Assembly: GCF_030285665.1 (NCBI RefSeq)
Contig: NZ_CP127295.1
Span: forward strand, 496,001-560,000
From: Amycolatopsis mongoliensis
GTDB taxonomy: Bacteria; Actinomycetota; Actinomycetes; Mycobacteriales; Pseudonocardiaceae
Direction of reading: 5' to 3'
DNA length: 64,000 bases
Made by a program: the position numbers and the translations under genes. Below the pieces are notes generated by a model. It did no database searches. It was not told the DNA's origin and was given only the letters and a program-made list of their open reading frames with translations. Each line of letters starts with the position of its first letter. Position 1 is the first letter of the stretch. Positions 1 through 9,943 of the stretch are shown here, in pieces.

Positions 1-116
1 CCACCGCCGACAACTACGTCGTGGAGATCCCCCACCCGCTGCCCGATCCGCTCGCCAGCATGGTGGTCGCCGCGGCCCTCACGATCGACACCGCCCTGAA
101 GCAGGACACCAACTGA
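1..116 (+). CDS. 3' end of unidentified gene (partial)
   Basis: The left edge cuts this gene. The readable frame begins at base 3 and gives 37 residues before TGA at 114-116, ending in ALKQDTN. The fragment holds a Pro-rich turn (PHPLPDPLAS) followed by a hydrophobic Ala-rich helix. That is too little to assign a family. It is in the same direction as the MBL gene 104 bp downstream. Codon use is normal for the window. Confidence 0.55.
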   Translation, partial: TADNYVVEIPHPLPDPLASMVVAAALTIDTALKQDTN

Positions 117-220
117 TCGAGTGACCGGCGTCTCAGCCTCTCCAGGTGGACAGCAGGCCCGGCACGGCTCAGGGTGAATGAAGGCCGGGACGCCGCAGTC
201 TCGCCGGGACGGAGGTCACC

Positions 221-1264
221 GTGGAACCGTTGCCGGAAAGCAGCGACAGGAACTGGACCGAACCCGGAATCTACGAGGTCTCGGCCGGCGTCTACCGGAT
301 CCCGTTGCCCCTGCCCAACGATGCTCTGCGCGCGGTCAACGTCTACGCGGTCACCGATGGCGAAAAGCTGGTCTTGGTCGACTCGGGGTGGGCGTTGACC
401 GTGGCGCGGCAACAGCTCGCGAGCGCGCTCGGCGGAATCGGCGCGGAGCTCGCCGATGTCGGCGAGTTCCTCGTGACCCACGTGCACCGTGACCACTATT
501 CGCAGGCTGTCGTCCTTCGTCGCGAATTCGGTTCGAAGATCGCCCTGGGCCAGGACGAAGAGCCATCACTGAAGGCTTCCGGCAACCCTGACCGGCTGCC
601 GATGGAAGCTCAGGTCGATCTGCTGTTCCAGGCCGGCGCCGGCGAAGTCGTCAAAGCTCTGGCCCGCGACTTCGGTACGGACCGGCGGCACACGGAAGCC
701 GACCTCTGGGAAGCGCCCGATGAGTGGCTGACTCCGGGACGACGCCCGATCCTGCCCGGCCGCGAGTTCGACGTCGTCGCCACTCCCGGTCACACGGCCG
801 GCCATGTCGTCTTCGTCGACGACACCGCCGATCTGCTGTTCTCCGGCGATCACGTGCTGCCGCACATCACGCCTTCGATCGGATTCCAGCCCGTCCCGGC
901 CGAGTTGCCGCTCAACGACTTCATCGACTCGCTGCGCCTGGTGCGCGCGATGCCGGACCGCCGCATGCTTCCCGCACACGGTCCCGTGTCCGAAAGCGTG
1001 CACACGCGGGTCGACGAGCTGCTGGAACACCATCGACAACGCCTGGAGACGATCGGCTCCCAGATCGCAGCCGGCGCGAGCACGGCCTTCGAGGCCGCGC
1101 ACCGGATCGGCTGGACCCGCCGCAACCGCAAGCTGTCCGAAATGGACTCGTTCAACCAGACGCTTGCCGTCCTGGAGACGGCGGCACACCTCGACCTGCT
1201 GGTGTCCCAGGGCAAACTGGCCGCTCAGGTCGTCGACGGCGTCCGGCACTTCGCGACGCCCTGA
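221..1264 (+). CDS. MBL-fold metallo-hydrolase (LACTB2/glyoxalase II-like)
   Basis: 347 residues. The zinc-binding signature HxHxDH is intact (H87, H89, D91, H92 in THVHRDHYS). It is followed by H191 in TPGHTAGH and D210 in FSGDH, which complete a two-metal metallo-beta-lactamase site. The region after about residue 260 is helical and resembles the C-terminal winged-helix tail of LACTB2-type hydrolases. The GTG start was chosen because GGAGG lies 7 bases upstream. Hydrolysis of a thioester or ester is the family expectation; the substrate cannot be read from sequence. It precedes two GNAT genes in the same direction but has its own 79-bp gap. Confidence 0.85.
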   Translation: MEPLPESSDRNWTEPGIYEVSAGVYRIPLPLPNDALRAVNVYAVTDGEKLVLVDSGWALTVARQQLASALGGIGAELADVGEFLVTHVHRDHYSQAVVLRREFGSKIALGQDEEPSLKASGNPDRLPMEAQVDLLFQAGAGEVVKALARDFGTDRRHTEADLWEAPDEWLTPGRRPILPGREFDVVATPGHTAGHVVFVDDTADLLFSGDHVLPHITPSIGFQPVPAELPLNDFIDSLRLVRAMPDRRMLPAHGPVSESVHTRVDELLEHHRQRLETIGSQIAAGASTAFEAAHRIGWTRRNRKLSEMDSFNQTLAVLETAAHLDLLVSQGKLAAQVVDGVRHFATP

Positions 1265-1343
1265 GCGGCGTGGCAGCCGACGCCGCGGGTGACGACGTCG
1301 CCGCATTTACGACGTCTGGCAGGCTTCCTGCATACTGGGTGAA

Positions 1344-1745
1344 ATGGAAGTCATCAGACGTGCCAGAGCTACGGACGTCGAGGCGCTCGCGCGTCTGTTC
1401 GGCGCACCTGGCGAGCCGCTGGCGGTCGCACTTCGGGAACTCATGAACACCCCGCACGTCACGCTGGTCGTCGCCGAGGACGACAACGGCGTCGTCGGTA
1501 CCGCGCAGCTGACGGTGCTGCGGGGGCTCGCGTGGGAAGGCGCGACCCGCGGATTGCTCGAAGGCATTCGCGCCGCCCGGCGCGGAGTGACCAGCGCGCT
1601 TCTGACCTGGGGCATCGACGAAGCCCGCCGGCGACGATGCAGCCGGCTTCACCTCGATTCCGGCCTCGCGCGCGCCGACCTGCGCGACTTCTACGCCCGC
1701 TTCGGGTTCGAGCAAAGCTATCAAGGATTCACCCGCGTCCTGTGA
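1344..1745 (+). CDS. GNAT-family protein with shortened acetyl-CoA loop
   Basis: 133 residues with GNAT-like ends (EVIRRARATDVEALARLF; DFYARFGFEQS). It aligns well with the next gene, but the pyrophosphate-binding loop (motif A), which reads RGSGLG in the neighbour, is about four residues short and reads ARRGVTS. Acetyl-CoA binding may therefore be weak or lost. CATACT at 1331-1336 sits 7 nt before the ATG and no Shine-Dalgarno is visible, so a leaderless mRNA is likely. It is probably the diverging copy of a tandem duplication. Confidence 0.75.
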   Translation: MEVIRRARATDVEALARLFGAPGEPLAVALRELMNTPHVTLVVAEDDNGVVGTAQLTVLRGLAWEGATRGLLEGIRAARRGVTSALLTWGIDEARRRRCSRLHLDSGLARADLRDFYARFGFEQSYQGFTRVL

Positions 1746-1755
1746 TACTGGCGCC

Positions 1756-2208
1756 GTGAGCGACTACACCATCCGCAGGGCACGGCGCGAGGACATCGGC
1801 GCGATAGTGCGCATGCTCGCGGACGACCAGCTCGGTGCGACCCGTGACGATCCCCATGACCTCGAGCCCTACCTGCGCGCTTTCGCGCAGATCGACGCAG
1901 ACCCGAACCAGCTTCTGGTCGTCGTGACCTCCGGCGACGAGCCGGTCGGGACATTGCAGCTGACGATCATCCCCGGCCTCGCCCGCCGCGGCGCACTTCG
2001 TGGTCAGGTCGAAGCCGTCCGGATCCACGCTGACCACCGCGGCTCCGGACTCGGCGCCGACCTCATGCGCTGGGCGATCGACGAGTCGCGGCGCCACGGA
2101 TGTGCACTCGTCCAGCTCACGTCGGACGTCTCGAGGGCCGACGCCCACCGGTTCTACGAGCGGCTTGGTTTCACCCCGAGTCACACCGGGTTCAAGCTCA
2201 AGCTCTGA
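1756..2208 (+). CDS. GNAT-family N-acetyltransferase
   Basis: 150 residues; a complete GNAT domain. The central strand and acetyl-CoA loop are intact (VEAVRIHADHRGSGLGADLM), with the usual C-terminal RFYERLGF motif. It transfers an acyl group from acetyl-CoA to an amine; the acceptor is unknown. It starts 10 bp after the preceding paralogue with GTG, and GATACT at 1744-1749 lies 6 nt before it, so it may also have its own leaderless promoter. Confidence 0.88.
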   Translation: MSDYTIRRARREDIGAIVRMLADDQLGATRDDPHDLEPYLRAFAQIDADPNQLLVVVTSGDEPVGTLQLTIIPGLARRGALRGQVEAVRIHADHRGSGLGADLMRWAIDESRRHGCALVQLTSDVSRADAHRFYERLGFTPSHTGFKLKL

Positions 2209-2350
2209 GCGCCGATTGCATTGGCACCAAACAGATTCCCTTCTATCCACATAGGACATAAGCTTGATCACTTCCCCTCCCGGAATCGGCGACGCACACG
2301 TCCACGCACGCGAACCATTCCGAATCAATTCGAGTACGTCAAGTCGCGAA

Positions 2351-2379
2351 GGGCGCGAACGGACCGTTCGCTCCCTTTT
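2351..2379 (+). terminator. Stem-loop with T-run after the GNAT pair
   Basis: A 10-bp stem with one mismatch surrounds a GGACC loop and is followed by TTTTA. The core GCGAACGGACCGTTCGC is a perfect 17-base palindrome. It reads as an intrinsic terminator for the plus-strand GNAT genes. Because it also lies 60-90 bp upstream of the DUF222 start, it could instead be an operator. Confidence 0.45.
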
Positions 2380-2437
2380 ACACCCATTCTTCTGAATCTC
2401 GGTGACATTCGCCGCGAGGGCTCGTACGGTCGCACTC

Positions 2438-3718
2438 ATGGCACCTTCACAACCACTCCGCAAACTCGCTCCTCCGGCCGATTCCGGGAGCTCCTACGAC
2501 AAGCTCCCGCTCGTGCTGAGGGCGATCCGCACCGACCCGGAGACGCTGCAACGCATGCAGGACGAGCAAGTCGTGGATCTGATCCGCATCACCGATGCGG
2601 AGATCTCCAAGCTGCAAGCCCTGCAGCTACGGGCGATCGCAGATCTCAGCGTGCGCCGGAGACGGGCGCCCGGTGCAGCCTCGGAAGTGGCGTTGGCCCT
2701 GTCCATAACGGAACACCGGGCCGGCGCCATAGTCTCGGCGGCGAACGCGCTGATCGCCCGGCTCCCCCGCATGCTCAACCTCATGGACGACGGCCGACTC
2801 GACCTCTATCGCGCCATGAAGGTCACGGATGCGACGTCGTGGCTGTCCAGGGACCACGTACGCCTCGTCGACGCGATGCTCGAGGACCGCGTTCCGGGGC
2901 GCAATGCAACTCAGGTCCGCCGTGCCGCGGCCTATGCAGCCGCGAAAGCAGATCCAGAGGGCGCGGCGCAGCGCACCGAACGGAGCCTCGTCGAACGGCG
3001 GTTGACCCTGCACCACCAGGACACCGGTGTGACCGGTCTTTCGATCAACAACGCGCCCACCGAGAAGGCGACTGCGGCTTACGCACGTATCGTCCGGGCC
3101 GCTCGGGCGTTGAAGACCCCCGACGAGGCTCGGACGCTGGACCAGCTCCGAGCGGACGTCGCCATGGATCTGCTGCTCAGCGGAACGGGCGGCCCGAGCG
3201 AGCGCACCGAGGTGTTCCTGCACGTCGACCTGGCGACCTACCTCGGCGTGAACGACTTCCCAGCGGCTCTTGCCGGACGCGGGCCCGTCGCGGCGTCAGT
3301 GGCCCGTCGCATCATCAGCGGCTCCGACACAACGCTCCGACGAGTTCTCACCGATCCGCGTTCCGGCCGAGCGATCGAGCTGTCGCCCGCGCGATACCCG
3401 CTGGACCCGGCGCACGACGAGTTCATCCGGGTCCGGGACCGCGAGTGCCGGCAGCCCGGATGCACACGTCCCGCGCAGAACTGCGGGATCGAAGCGACCC
3501 GGGCGCAGGGCGAGGCCAAAGAGAGTGCGGATCAGCCGGTCACGTACTGCTCGCGGCACCGCAGGTTGAAGAGCCAGCCCGGTTGGGACTACGAAGTCAC
3601 GCCTGACGGCACGGTGAACGTCGCAACACCGGCCGGCCGGGTGCACTCGACAACACCGCCGTCAATGCATTCCGGGCGACGGCGAGCGAACCGAAGCCGC
3701 AAGAAGCCACGGCTATGA
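2438..3718 (+). CDS. DUF222 (13E12-type) protein with degenerate HNH end
   Basis: 426 residues from ATG 2438; a GTG at 2402 would add 12. The long helical N-terminal part is typical of DUF222 proteins, which are abundant in actinobacteria. The C-terminal part keeps the zinc-knuckle outline (FIRVRDRECRQPGCTRPA ... YCSRHRRLK). Where family members carry the catalytic D-H of the HNH core, this protein has GIEATRAQG and no histidine. Nuclease activity is therefore doubtful; DNA binding could remain. It is isolated and convergent with mnmA, whose stop lies 7 bp away. Confidence 0.82.
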   Translation: MAPSQPLRKLAPPADSGSSYDKLPLVLRAIRTDPETLQRMQDEQVVDLIRITDAEISKLQALQLRAIADLSVRRRRAPGAASEVALALSITEHRAGAIVSAANALIARLPRMLNLMDDGRLDLYRAMKVTDATSWLSRDHVRLVDAMLEDRVPGRNATQVRRAAAYAAAKADPEGAAQRTERSLVERRLTLHHQDTGVTGLSINNAPTEKATAAYARIVRAARALKTPDEARTLDQLRADVAMDLLLSGTGGPSERTEVFLHVDLATYLGVNDFPAALAGRGPVAASVARRIISGSDTTLRRVLTDPRSGRAIELSPARYPLDPAHDEFIRVRDRECRQPGCTRPAQNCGIEATRAQGEAKESADQPVTYCSRHRRLKSQPGWDYEVTPDGTVNVATPAGRVHSTTPPSMHSGRRRANRSRKKPRL

Positions 3719-3725
3719 CCGACGG

Positions 3726-4817
3726 TCAGCGCGTGCCCGAGATCTTCGCGCTGCCCAGGACGATGTCCCCGCCCTCGGCATCCGGCCGGTAGAGCACGAC
3801 GACCTGCCCCGGGGCCACCCCGCGCAGCGGTTCGCGCAGATGGACCGTCATGGTGTCGGAGTCCACGTCGGCGACCGCGTCGACGATTCCTCCGTGGGCC
3901 CTGACCTGCGCCACGCATTCGGTCGGTTCGGTCAGCGGCTCACCGCTGGGCCAGATCGCGCGGTCGGCTTCGATCGTCTTGATCCCGAGCCCTGCTGCGG
4001 AACCGACCTTGACGGAGCCGGAAACCGGTTCGAGCGACAGGACATATCGAGGCCGGCCGTCGGACGCCGGAGCCTCGATTCCGAGCCCCTTGCGCTGTCC
4101 GACGGTGAATCCGTGCACGCCGGTGTGATGGCCAAGCACTGCGCCGGTCTCCGCGTCCACGAGTTCGCCAGGACGCTGGCCCAGCCGGTTCTCCAAGAAC
4201 TTCTTGGTGTCACCGTCGGGAATGAAGCAGATGTCGTGGCTGTCCGGCTTGTTGGCGACGGACAGCCCACGTCGCTCCGCCTCGGCCCGCACGTCAGTCT
4301 TCCAAGAGTCGCCCAAAGGGAACATGGCGTGGCTGAGCTGCTCCGCGGTGAGGGAGGCGAGCACGTAGGACTGGTCCTTGCCGCTGTCGGCACTGCGGCG
4401 CAGCTCGGGCACGCCATCCACCACGGAGAGGCGCGCATAGTGGCCCGTGGCGACCGCGTCGAAACCGAGCGCCATCGCCTTCTCGAGGAGGGCTTCGAAC
4501 TTGATCTTCTCGTTGCAGGTGACACACGGGTTCGGCGTACGTCCGGCGGCGTATTCACCGACGAAGGTCTCGACAACCTCTTCGGTGAAGCGCTCCGCGA
4601 AATCCCAGATGTAGAAAGGGATTCCGAGGATGTCGGCGGCCCGTCGGGCGTCGTGCGAGTCTTCGATCGTGCAGCACCCACGCGATCCGGTTCGCAAGGT
4701 GCCCGGCTTGGCCGACAACGCCAAGTGCACGCCGACGACGTCGTGCCCGGCATCGACTGCACGCGCCGCGGCGACCGCCGAGTCCACTCCTCCGCTCATC
4801 GCGGCCAAAACCCGCAT
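3726..4817 (-). CDS. mnmA: tRNA-specific 2-thiouridylase MnmA
   Basis: 363 residues from the ATG at 4815-4817; the longer frame to 4922 was rejected because AGAGGTG sits just before this ATG. It catalyses ATP-dependent 2-thiolation of U34 in tRNA Lys/Glu/Gln. The PP-loop SGGVDS is at 8-13. The catalytic cysteine pair is C101 ([11 protein letters not shown]) and C197 ([11 protein letters not shown]). It starts 4 bp after the cysteine desulfurase stop, so the sulfur donor and acceptor genes form one operon, the same order as iscS-trmU in Mycobacterium. Confidence 0.96.
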   Translation of the reverse strand: MRVLAAMSGGVDSAVAAARAVDAGHDVVGVHLALSAKPGTLRTGSRGCCTIEDSHDARRAADILGIPFYIWDFAERFTEEVVETFVGEYAAGRTPNPCVTCNEKIKFEALLEKAMALGFDAVATGHYARLSVVDGVPELRRSADSGKDQSYVLASLTAEQLSHAMFPLGDSWKTDVRAEAERRGLSVANKPDSHDICFIPDGDTKKFLENRLGQRPGELVDAETGAVLGHHTGVHGFTVGQRKGLGIEAPASDGRPRYVLSLEPVSGSVKVGSAAGLGIKTIEADRAIWPSGEPLTEPTECVAQVRAHGGIVDAVADVDSDTMTVHLREPLRGVAPGQVVVLYRPDAEGGDIVLGSAKISGTR

Positions 4818-4821
4818 TGCC

Positions 4822-6018
4822 TTACACCTCTTGCTTCTGGTTCTGCTTGCGCATTCCGGCCAAGCCGGCCTGCCGGGCGCGTGTGACGACTCCGCCGATC
4901 TCGGCGGCGACCGCTTCAACATCCGCGGCAGAGGATGTGTGGCCGAGGGAGAAACGAAGAGAGCCGCGAGCCGCCGCGGGGTCGGCGCCCATGGCGAGCA
5001 GCACGTGGCTCGGTTGGGCGACGCCTGCCGTGCAGGCGGATCCCGTTGAGCATTCGATGCCCTTGGCGTCGAGCAGCATCAGCAGGCTGTCGCCGGCGCA
5101 CCCCGGGAATGTGAAGTGAACATGGCTGGGCAGCCGTTCACCATCTCCGCCGTTGAGGATGGCGTCGGGCACTTCGCGCTGAATGACTTCGATGAGTCCG
5201 TCGCGGAGCTCCTCGACGCGCTTTGCGTAGTCGGCTCGAGTCGCGACGCTGGCTCGGACCGCAGCTGCGAAACCGACGATCGCCGGGACGTCGAGGGTGC
5301 CGGAACGAACGCTGCGTTCCTGGCCTCCGCCGTGCAGGAGGGGTACGCACGTCACGTCGCGGCCGAGCAAGAGGGCGCCCACGCCGAAGGGACCACCGAG
5401 CTTGTGTCCGGTGAGGGTGAGAGCGGCGGCACCGCTGGCCGCGAAGTCGACCGGGACAGCGCCGACGGCCTGTACCGCGTCGGTGTGGAGCGGGATGTCG
5501 AACTCGGCGCAGACCGCGGCCAGCTCGGCGATCGGATTGATCGTCCCGACCTCGTTGTTGGCCCACATCACCGTCACCAGTGCCACGGTTTCGGGATCCG
5601 TGGCAATGGCGGTGCGGAGCACATCGGGCGAAACGCGGCCCTGGCTGTCGACTTCCAGCAGCGTGATCTCGGCGCCGCAGTGGGATTCGAGCCATTCGAC
5701 CGTGTCGAGTACGGCGTGGTGCTCCGCGGCTCCGCACAGGATGCGGCGACGCTGCTCCTGCTCATCGTGGCGAGCCCAGAAGATGCCCTTGAGCGCGAGG
5801 TTGTCGCTCTCGGTGCCGCCGCCGGTGAAGATCACCTCGGAGGGGCGGGCGCCCAGGGCGTCGGCGATGGTTTCGCGGGCTTCCTCGACCATCCGCCGAG
5901 CGCGGCGGCCCGAAGAGTGCAGCGCGGAGGCGTTGCCCACGTTGGACAGCGCCTCGGTCATCGCCGCTACGGCTTCGGGCAACATCGGAGTGGTCGCCGC
6001 GTGGTCGAGATAGGTCAT
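4822..6018 (-). CDS. iscS: Cysteine desulfurase (IscS/NifS family)
   Basis: 398 residues of a class-V aminotransferase fold. The PLP lysine is K206 in LTGHKLGGP, and the persulfide-forming cysteine is C329 in [10 protein letters not shown]-terminal YLDHAATTP is the family signature. It removes sulfur from cysteine to give alanine and an enzyme-bound persulfide, here most likely passed to MnmA, encoded 4 bp downstream. It is separate from any suf cluster in the window. The C-terminus ends in a Lys/Gln-rich tail (RKQNQKQEV). Confidence 0.95.
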   Translation of the reverse strand: MTYLDHAATTPMLPEAVAAMTEALSNVGNASALHSSGRRARRMVEEARETIADALGARPSEVIFTGGGTESDNLALKGIFWARHDEQEQRRRILCGAAEHHAVLDTVEWLESHCGAEITLLEVDSQGRVSPDVLRTAIATDPETVALVTVMWANNEVGTINPIAELAAVCAEFDIPLHTDAVQAVGAVPVDFAASGAAALTLTGHKLGGPFGVGALLLGRDVTCVPLLHGGGQERSVRSGTLDVPAIVGFAAAVRASVATRADYAKRVEELRDGLIEVIQREVPDAILNGGDGERLPSHVHFTFPGCAGDSLLMLLDAKGIECSTGSACTAGVAQPSHVLLAMGADPAAARGSLRFSLGHTSSAADVEAVAAEIGGVVTRARQAGLAGMRKQNQKQEV

Positions 6019-6082
6019 CGCTTCTTCAGAGTAGTCTGCTCCACCGCGTGACGAAGCCCACCCTGGCCCTCGAAGTGGGCTG

Positions 6083-7450
6083 TCACACCTTCGACGGCCA
6101 CCGTCCGGTCAGCCGGACCCCCAGCAGCGCGAGGGCCACCAAGGCAACTGTGAGCAGGGCCATCGCAGGCGACGGGTCGAGGACCGAGCCCGCCACGCCG
6201 AGCAGGACGCCGCCCAGGCCGATGAGCAGGGCGGAGCCCACCCAGTCGGCCAGCTGCATCGCCGAGGTGTTGAAGCCGCGCTCACCCTCGGGTGAGTAGC
6301 GGAGCAGGAGGACGGAGATCGCGGGCATCGCGATCCCCATGCCGGCGCCACCGACCGCGCAGGCCACGAACGCCGGCCAGGCGGGGAACCAAGGCTGCGA
6401 TACCAGGCCGAAGCCGGCCAAACCGGCCGCGACCAGCCAAAACCCTGTGCGAAGCGACGCCTCCCTGGACCAGTTGAGGAACCGGCCTTGCGCCGCCGAG
6501 GCCGCTGACCAGCCCAATGCCGTGATGGTCAGCGGTAGGCCGGCAAGCGCCGGGCTGTAGCCGTGGACCGCGCTCATCGTCAGAGGCAGGTACGCCTCCA
6601 TCCCGGCGTACGCGCCGGCGATCAGGGCGCGGGACGCGACGACCGTCGGCAGGCCGGGGCGGGATGACAGCGTTCCGGTCGGGAGCAACGTCCGGAGGGC
6701 GTAGCCCAAGGCGACGAGCCCGGCCGTGCCGTAGGCGAGGGCCAGGAGCGACTGGTGCTGGGCCGCCCACGTCAACGCCGCGACGCCGAGGGCCGCGATG
6801 ATCGCCTGGACCACACCTGCGCGGCGGCCGTCGACGGACGGTGAGTGCGCGGGGAGGCGGCGGACGACCACCGCCAGCATCGTCACACCGACGACGACCA
6901 GCGGAACCAGGCCGAGGAAGACCCAGCGCCAGCCGATGCTGACGGTCACCACGCCGGCCACGGACGGCCCGATCACCGCCGGCAGGACCCAGGCGGCCGC
7001 GTTCGCCGCGTAGATCACCGGGCGTTCCTGGTCGGTGAACGTCAACGCGATCAGGAGCGAGACCGAGACCAGCAGCAGTCCCGAGCCGAAGCCCTGCAGT
7101 GCGCGACCGAGGAGGAACATCGGCATCCCGGTCGCCGTCCCCGCGACGACCAGGCCCACCGCGAACAACACCGGCCCTGCCAGCAGTGCCGGTGCCGGAC
7201 CGCGGCGATCGCCGAGCCGGCCCGACAGCACCGTCGCGACCACGCTCGAAATGAGGAAGATCGTGAACGGCCACGAGTACAGCGACAGCCCGTGAAGGTC
7301 GGCGACCAGGGTCGGCATCGCCGTCGCGACGCCCATGTTCTCGAAAGCGACCAACGTGACCACGAGCAGCAGCGCGATCGTCGTCAGGCGGTGTTCCGCG
7401 GTCCAGAGCACGCTGCGGCGACGGGGTGCGGAGTCGAGCGTCGAGGCCAT
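6083..7450 (-). CDS. MFS multidrug-type transporter (DHA2-like)
   Basis: 455 residues with 12-14 predicted hydrophobic segments. The motif A-like loop GRLGDRRGP follows TM2, and ALQGFGSG lies at the start of TM4. It is a proton-driven exporter by family; the substrate is unknown. The gene is 44 bp downstream of the LuxR-type regulator on the same strand, so the regulator may control it. ATG 7448-7450 is the first good start. Confidence 0.88.
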   Translation of the reverse strand: MASTLDSAPRRRSVLWTAEHRLTTIALLLVVTLVAFENMGVATAMPTLVADLHGLSLYSWPFTIFLISSVVATVLSGRLGDRRGPAPALLAGPVLFAVGLVVAGTATGMPMFLLGRALQGFGSGLLLVSVSLLIALTFTDQERPVIYAANAAAWVLPAVIGPSVAGVVTVSIGWRWVFLGLVPLVVVGVTMLAVVVRRLPAHSPSVDGRRAGVVQAIIAALGVAALTWAAQHQSLLALAYGTAGLVALGYALRTLLPTGTLSSRPGLPTVVASRALIAGAYAGMEAYLPLTMSAVHGYSPALAGLPLTITALGWSAASAAQGRFLNWSREASLRTGFWLVAAGLAGFGLVSQPWFPAWPAFVACAVGGAGMGIAMPAISVLLLRYSPEGERGFNTSAMQLADWVGSALLIGLGGVLLGVAGSVLDPSPAMALLTVALVALALLGVRLTGRWPSKV

Positions 7451-7494
7451 GATCAGCAGCGTGCAACCTCCAGCCCGCTGGAGGTCAAGCCGGC

Positions 7495-8778
7495 TCAGGC
7501 CGTGCGGTGCGCCACTGGCTCCAACCGCAGGTCGCGGGCCAGCGCGGCGGCCTCGCCGCGGGAGCTCACGTCCAGCTTGTCGAGGATGTTGCGGACGTGG
7601 AACTTCACCGTGTGCTCGCTGAGCTGCAGGTGTTCGGCGATCTGCCGGTTGCGCAGGCCCTGAGAGATCCCGGTCAGGACCTCGATCTCACGCGGGTTGA
7701 GCCGGTCGAGCGGACGCAGCTCCGGCGGTTCGGCGACGCCGAGCGGGAGGACCGCGGTGACCGTCGTGCCCCAGCCGGGCACCGCGTCGACCTCCCAGTG
7801 GCCACCGAGGGCGCTGAGCCGGTCGGTCAGCCCGCGAGCTGGGATCGCATCGACGACTTCGGGGCTGTCGTCGCGGACCGTGATCCGCAGTACCGAGCCG
7901 TCGAGCCGCCACGACGCCCGCAGGCGCGTGGTCGACGGACGGTCCAAAGCGGCGAGCACCAGGCCGCGGGTCATCGTCCGCGCGGTGTGGGCGATGTCCT
8001 GCGGGAGCGACGCGTCGCCGGCCGGATCGACCAGGTCGACGTCGACCTCGGTGTGGCGGACCAGGTCGGCGAGCTGGGCCCTGAGCAAGGCGAAGGCCGC
8101 GGCCGCCCGTTCCTCGGAAAGCGCCTGGTCGCGGTCGACGACGCCCTTCAGCTCGAGCAGCGCGTCGGTCGCCAGGTCGACCGCCGTGCGGCGGGCAACG
8201 CCGTCGGACAGTCGTCCCGAGCGCAGCACGGCCAGGAGCGTGGCCAGGGTCGCCGCGTGGGTCTGGCCGAGGTCGGTGATCGCCTGGGCCCGCGCGGTGG
8301 CCGCCGCGAGGTTGCTGGCCAGTACGTCCGGGCCCGGATCGGCCGCGCGTTGGCCGACGTCGGTGCTGAGGACGTGCCACAGCTGCGCGGCCAGCTCCAG
8401 CTCGACCGTCGGCAGCTCCGTGTCCTCCGGCACGACGGCGAGAACCGCCCCTTTGCCGACCGCCGGCATCGACGAAAGAAGGACGAGCCAGCGTTCGACG
8501 CCGCCGAGCACGCCGTCGACCACCAGGGCCCTGCCCGGCTCGCTGCGGTCGACCAGCCGTTGCAGCTCGACGCTCGTCACGGCGTCGGCGATCGCCTGGT
8601 CACCCACGACCTTGAGCGGGCTGCGGGGGCAGTCCCCGGTCTGCATGGCGGCCGCGTGGTGCGGGATCAGCTTCCCCAGCTCGGCGGAGAACCTGAGCAG
8701 CAGGTGAGGCCGCGGTGCCGACAGCAGCCGGTCGACGACGTCCAGCACGTGTCGCGGATCGGACCAGGAAGCGTCCAT
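7495..8778 (-). CDS. LuxR-family regulator with sensor-like N-terminus
   Basis: 427 residues. The last 65 are a clear LuxR/NarL helix-turn-helix (LNPREIEVLTGISQGLRNRQ then HTVKFHVRNILDKL). Residues ~270-345 look like a histidine-kinase-type ATPase remnant (DSPEVVDA, PGWGTTVTAVLPLG) fused directly to the HTH. The much longer antisense-spanning frame is not the gene. ATG 8778 has TACTTT 6 nt upstream and no Shine-Dalgarno (leaderless type). It is divergent from the quinone oxidoreductase and upstream of the MFS gene; a role in controlling either is inference. Confidence 0.85.
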   Translation of the reverse strand: MDASWSDPRHVLDVVDRLLSAPRPHLLLRFSAELGKLIPHHAAAMQTGDCPRSPLKVVGDQAIADAVTSVELQRLVDRSEPGRALVVDGVLGGVERWLVLLSSMPAVGKGAVLAVVPEDTELPTVELELAAQLWHVLSTDVGQRAADPGPDVLASNLAAATARAQAITDLGQTHAATLATLLAVLRSGRLSDGVARRTAVDLATDALLELKGVVDRDQALSEERAAAAFALLRAQLADLVRHTEVDVDLVDPAGDASLPQDIAHTARTMTRGLVLAALDRPSTTRLRASWRLDGSVLRITVRDDSPEVVDAIPARGLTDRLSALGGHWEVDAVPGWGTTVTAVLPLGVAEPPELRPLDRLNPREIEVLTGISQGLRNRQIAEHLQLSEHTVKFHVRNILDKLDVSSRGEAAALARDLRLEPVAHRTA

Positions 8779-8928
8779 GCGTCCAAAGTAGGCGCGTCCA
8801 CGTTCGGCCGACCTGCTCGTCCGGCTAGTGAACGCTGCTCGTCCGGGTGGTTCGGTGGAATAGCCGGGCCGAGTTGACTGCTTAGGGAGGACATTCGAAG
8901 TCACAACCCGAGGAGCGCAGCGAACACC

Positions 8929-9831
8929 ATGCGAGCGATCACCTTCTCCGCCTACGGCGGGCCGGACGTCCTGCAGCTGTCCGAGGTTCCGGTACCGGAG
9001 CCCGGCCCGGGACAGGTGCGGCTGGCCATCCGGGCCGCCGGGATCAACCCGATCGACTGGAAGATCCGCAGCGGCTTCATGCAGCAGAACTTCCAGGTCG
9101 CCTTTCCGCACATCCCCGGCCTCGAGGTGGCCGGTGTCGTCGACGCTGTCGGCGAGGGCGCGGACTTCGCCGTCGGTGACGAGGTGTTCGGCTGGTCCGA
9201 GACCGGCGCGTACGCCGAGTACGCGCTGGCGAAGACGCTCGCGCCGAAGCCCGCCGGTATTTCGTGGGCCGACGCGGCCGCGCTGCCGGTCGCCGGTGAG
9301 ACGGCGCTTCGCGTTCTCGGACTGCTCGACGTCCGCGAAGGCGAGACGCTGCTGGTCCACGGCGCCAGCGGCACGGTCGGGCGGTTCGCCGCGCAGGTGG
9401 CCGTCGCCAAGGGACTGACCGTCATCGGCACCGCCGGCAGCCGGAACCTCGACGACCTGAAGTCGCTGGGCGTCGTGCCGGTGCTCTACGGCGACGGCTG
9501 GCTGGACCGGGTCCGCGAGGCCGCGTCCGGGCCGGTGGACGCCGTGTTCGACACCACCGGACACGGGGTGCTGCCCGGGTCGGTCGAGCTGCGGGGCACG
9601 AAGGACCGAGTCATCACGATCGCCGACGGTGCCGCGTTCGAGCTCGGCATTCCGTTCTCGAGCGGGGGTGAGCAGTCGCGTGAGGTCCTGACCGGGATCG
9701 CCGGCTGGGTGACCGACCGCGGGGTCCGCATCGCCCAGGGCAGGAGTTACCCGCTCGCCGAGGCCGCCGCCGCGCAGATCGAGAGCCAGGACGGGCACCC
9801 CGGCGGGAAGCTCACGCTCGCTGTCGGCTGA
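8929..9831 (+). CDS. NADP-dependent quinone oxidoreductase (MDR superfamily)
   Basis: 300 residues of the medium-chain dehydrogenase/reductase fold without the structural zinc loop. The N-terminal GroES-like half contains AAGINPIDWKIRSG and GLEVAGVV. The nucleotide-binding motif is HGASGTVGRFAAQVA. It reduces quinones or enones with NADPH by family. It is divergent from the LuxR regulator across 150 bp and ends before the double terminator at 9884-9979. Confidence 0.9.
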   Translation: MRAITFSAYGGPDVLQLSEVPVPEPGPGQVRLAIRAAGINPIDWKIRSGFMQQNFQVAFPHIPGLEVAGVVDAVGEGADFAVGDEVFGWSETGAYAEYALAKTLAPKPAGISWADAAALPVAGETALRVLGLLDVREGETLLVHGASGTVGRFAAQVAVAKGLTVIGTAGSRNLDDLKSLGVVPVLYGDGWLDRVREAASGPVDAVFDTTGHGVLPGSVELRGTKDRVITIADGAAFELGIPFSSGGEQSREVLTGIAGWVTDRGVRIAQGRSYPLAEAAAAQIESQDGHPGGKLTLAVG

Positions 9832-9883
9832 ACGAGCCGGCCGAGCGGTTCCATGCGAACCGACCGCCCGGACACAGCGAACA

Positions 9884-9912
9884 GGCCTGTCATCGGATCA
9901 CGATGACAGGCC
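9884..9912. terminator. Bidirectional terminator, first hairpin
   Basis: A perfect 12-bp stem, GGCCTGTCATCG / CGATGACAGGCC, with loop GATCA, between two convergent genes. Its arms are nearly the same as those of the hairpin 60 bp downstream. Confidence 0.75.
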
Positions 9913-9943
9913 CGCGCTCACAAGACCGCTGACGCCTCCCAAC

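Noticed and set aside
3840..4886. 348-residue frame opposite mnmA
   Set aside because: Shadow of a clearly assigned gene; no start signal and antisense-type composition.
7507..8877. 456-residue plus-strand frame opposite the LuxR gene
   Set aside because: The minus-strand product has a complete LuxR HTH; this frame has only antisense-type composition.
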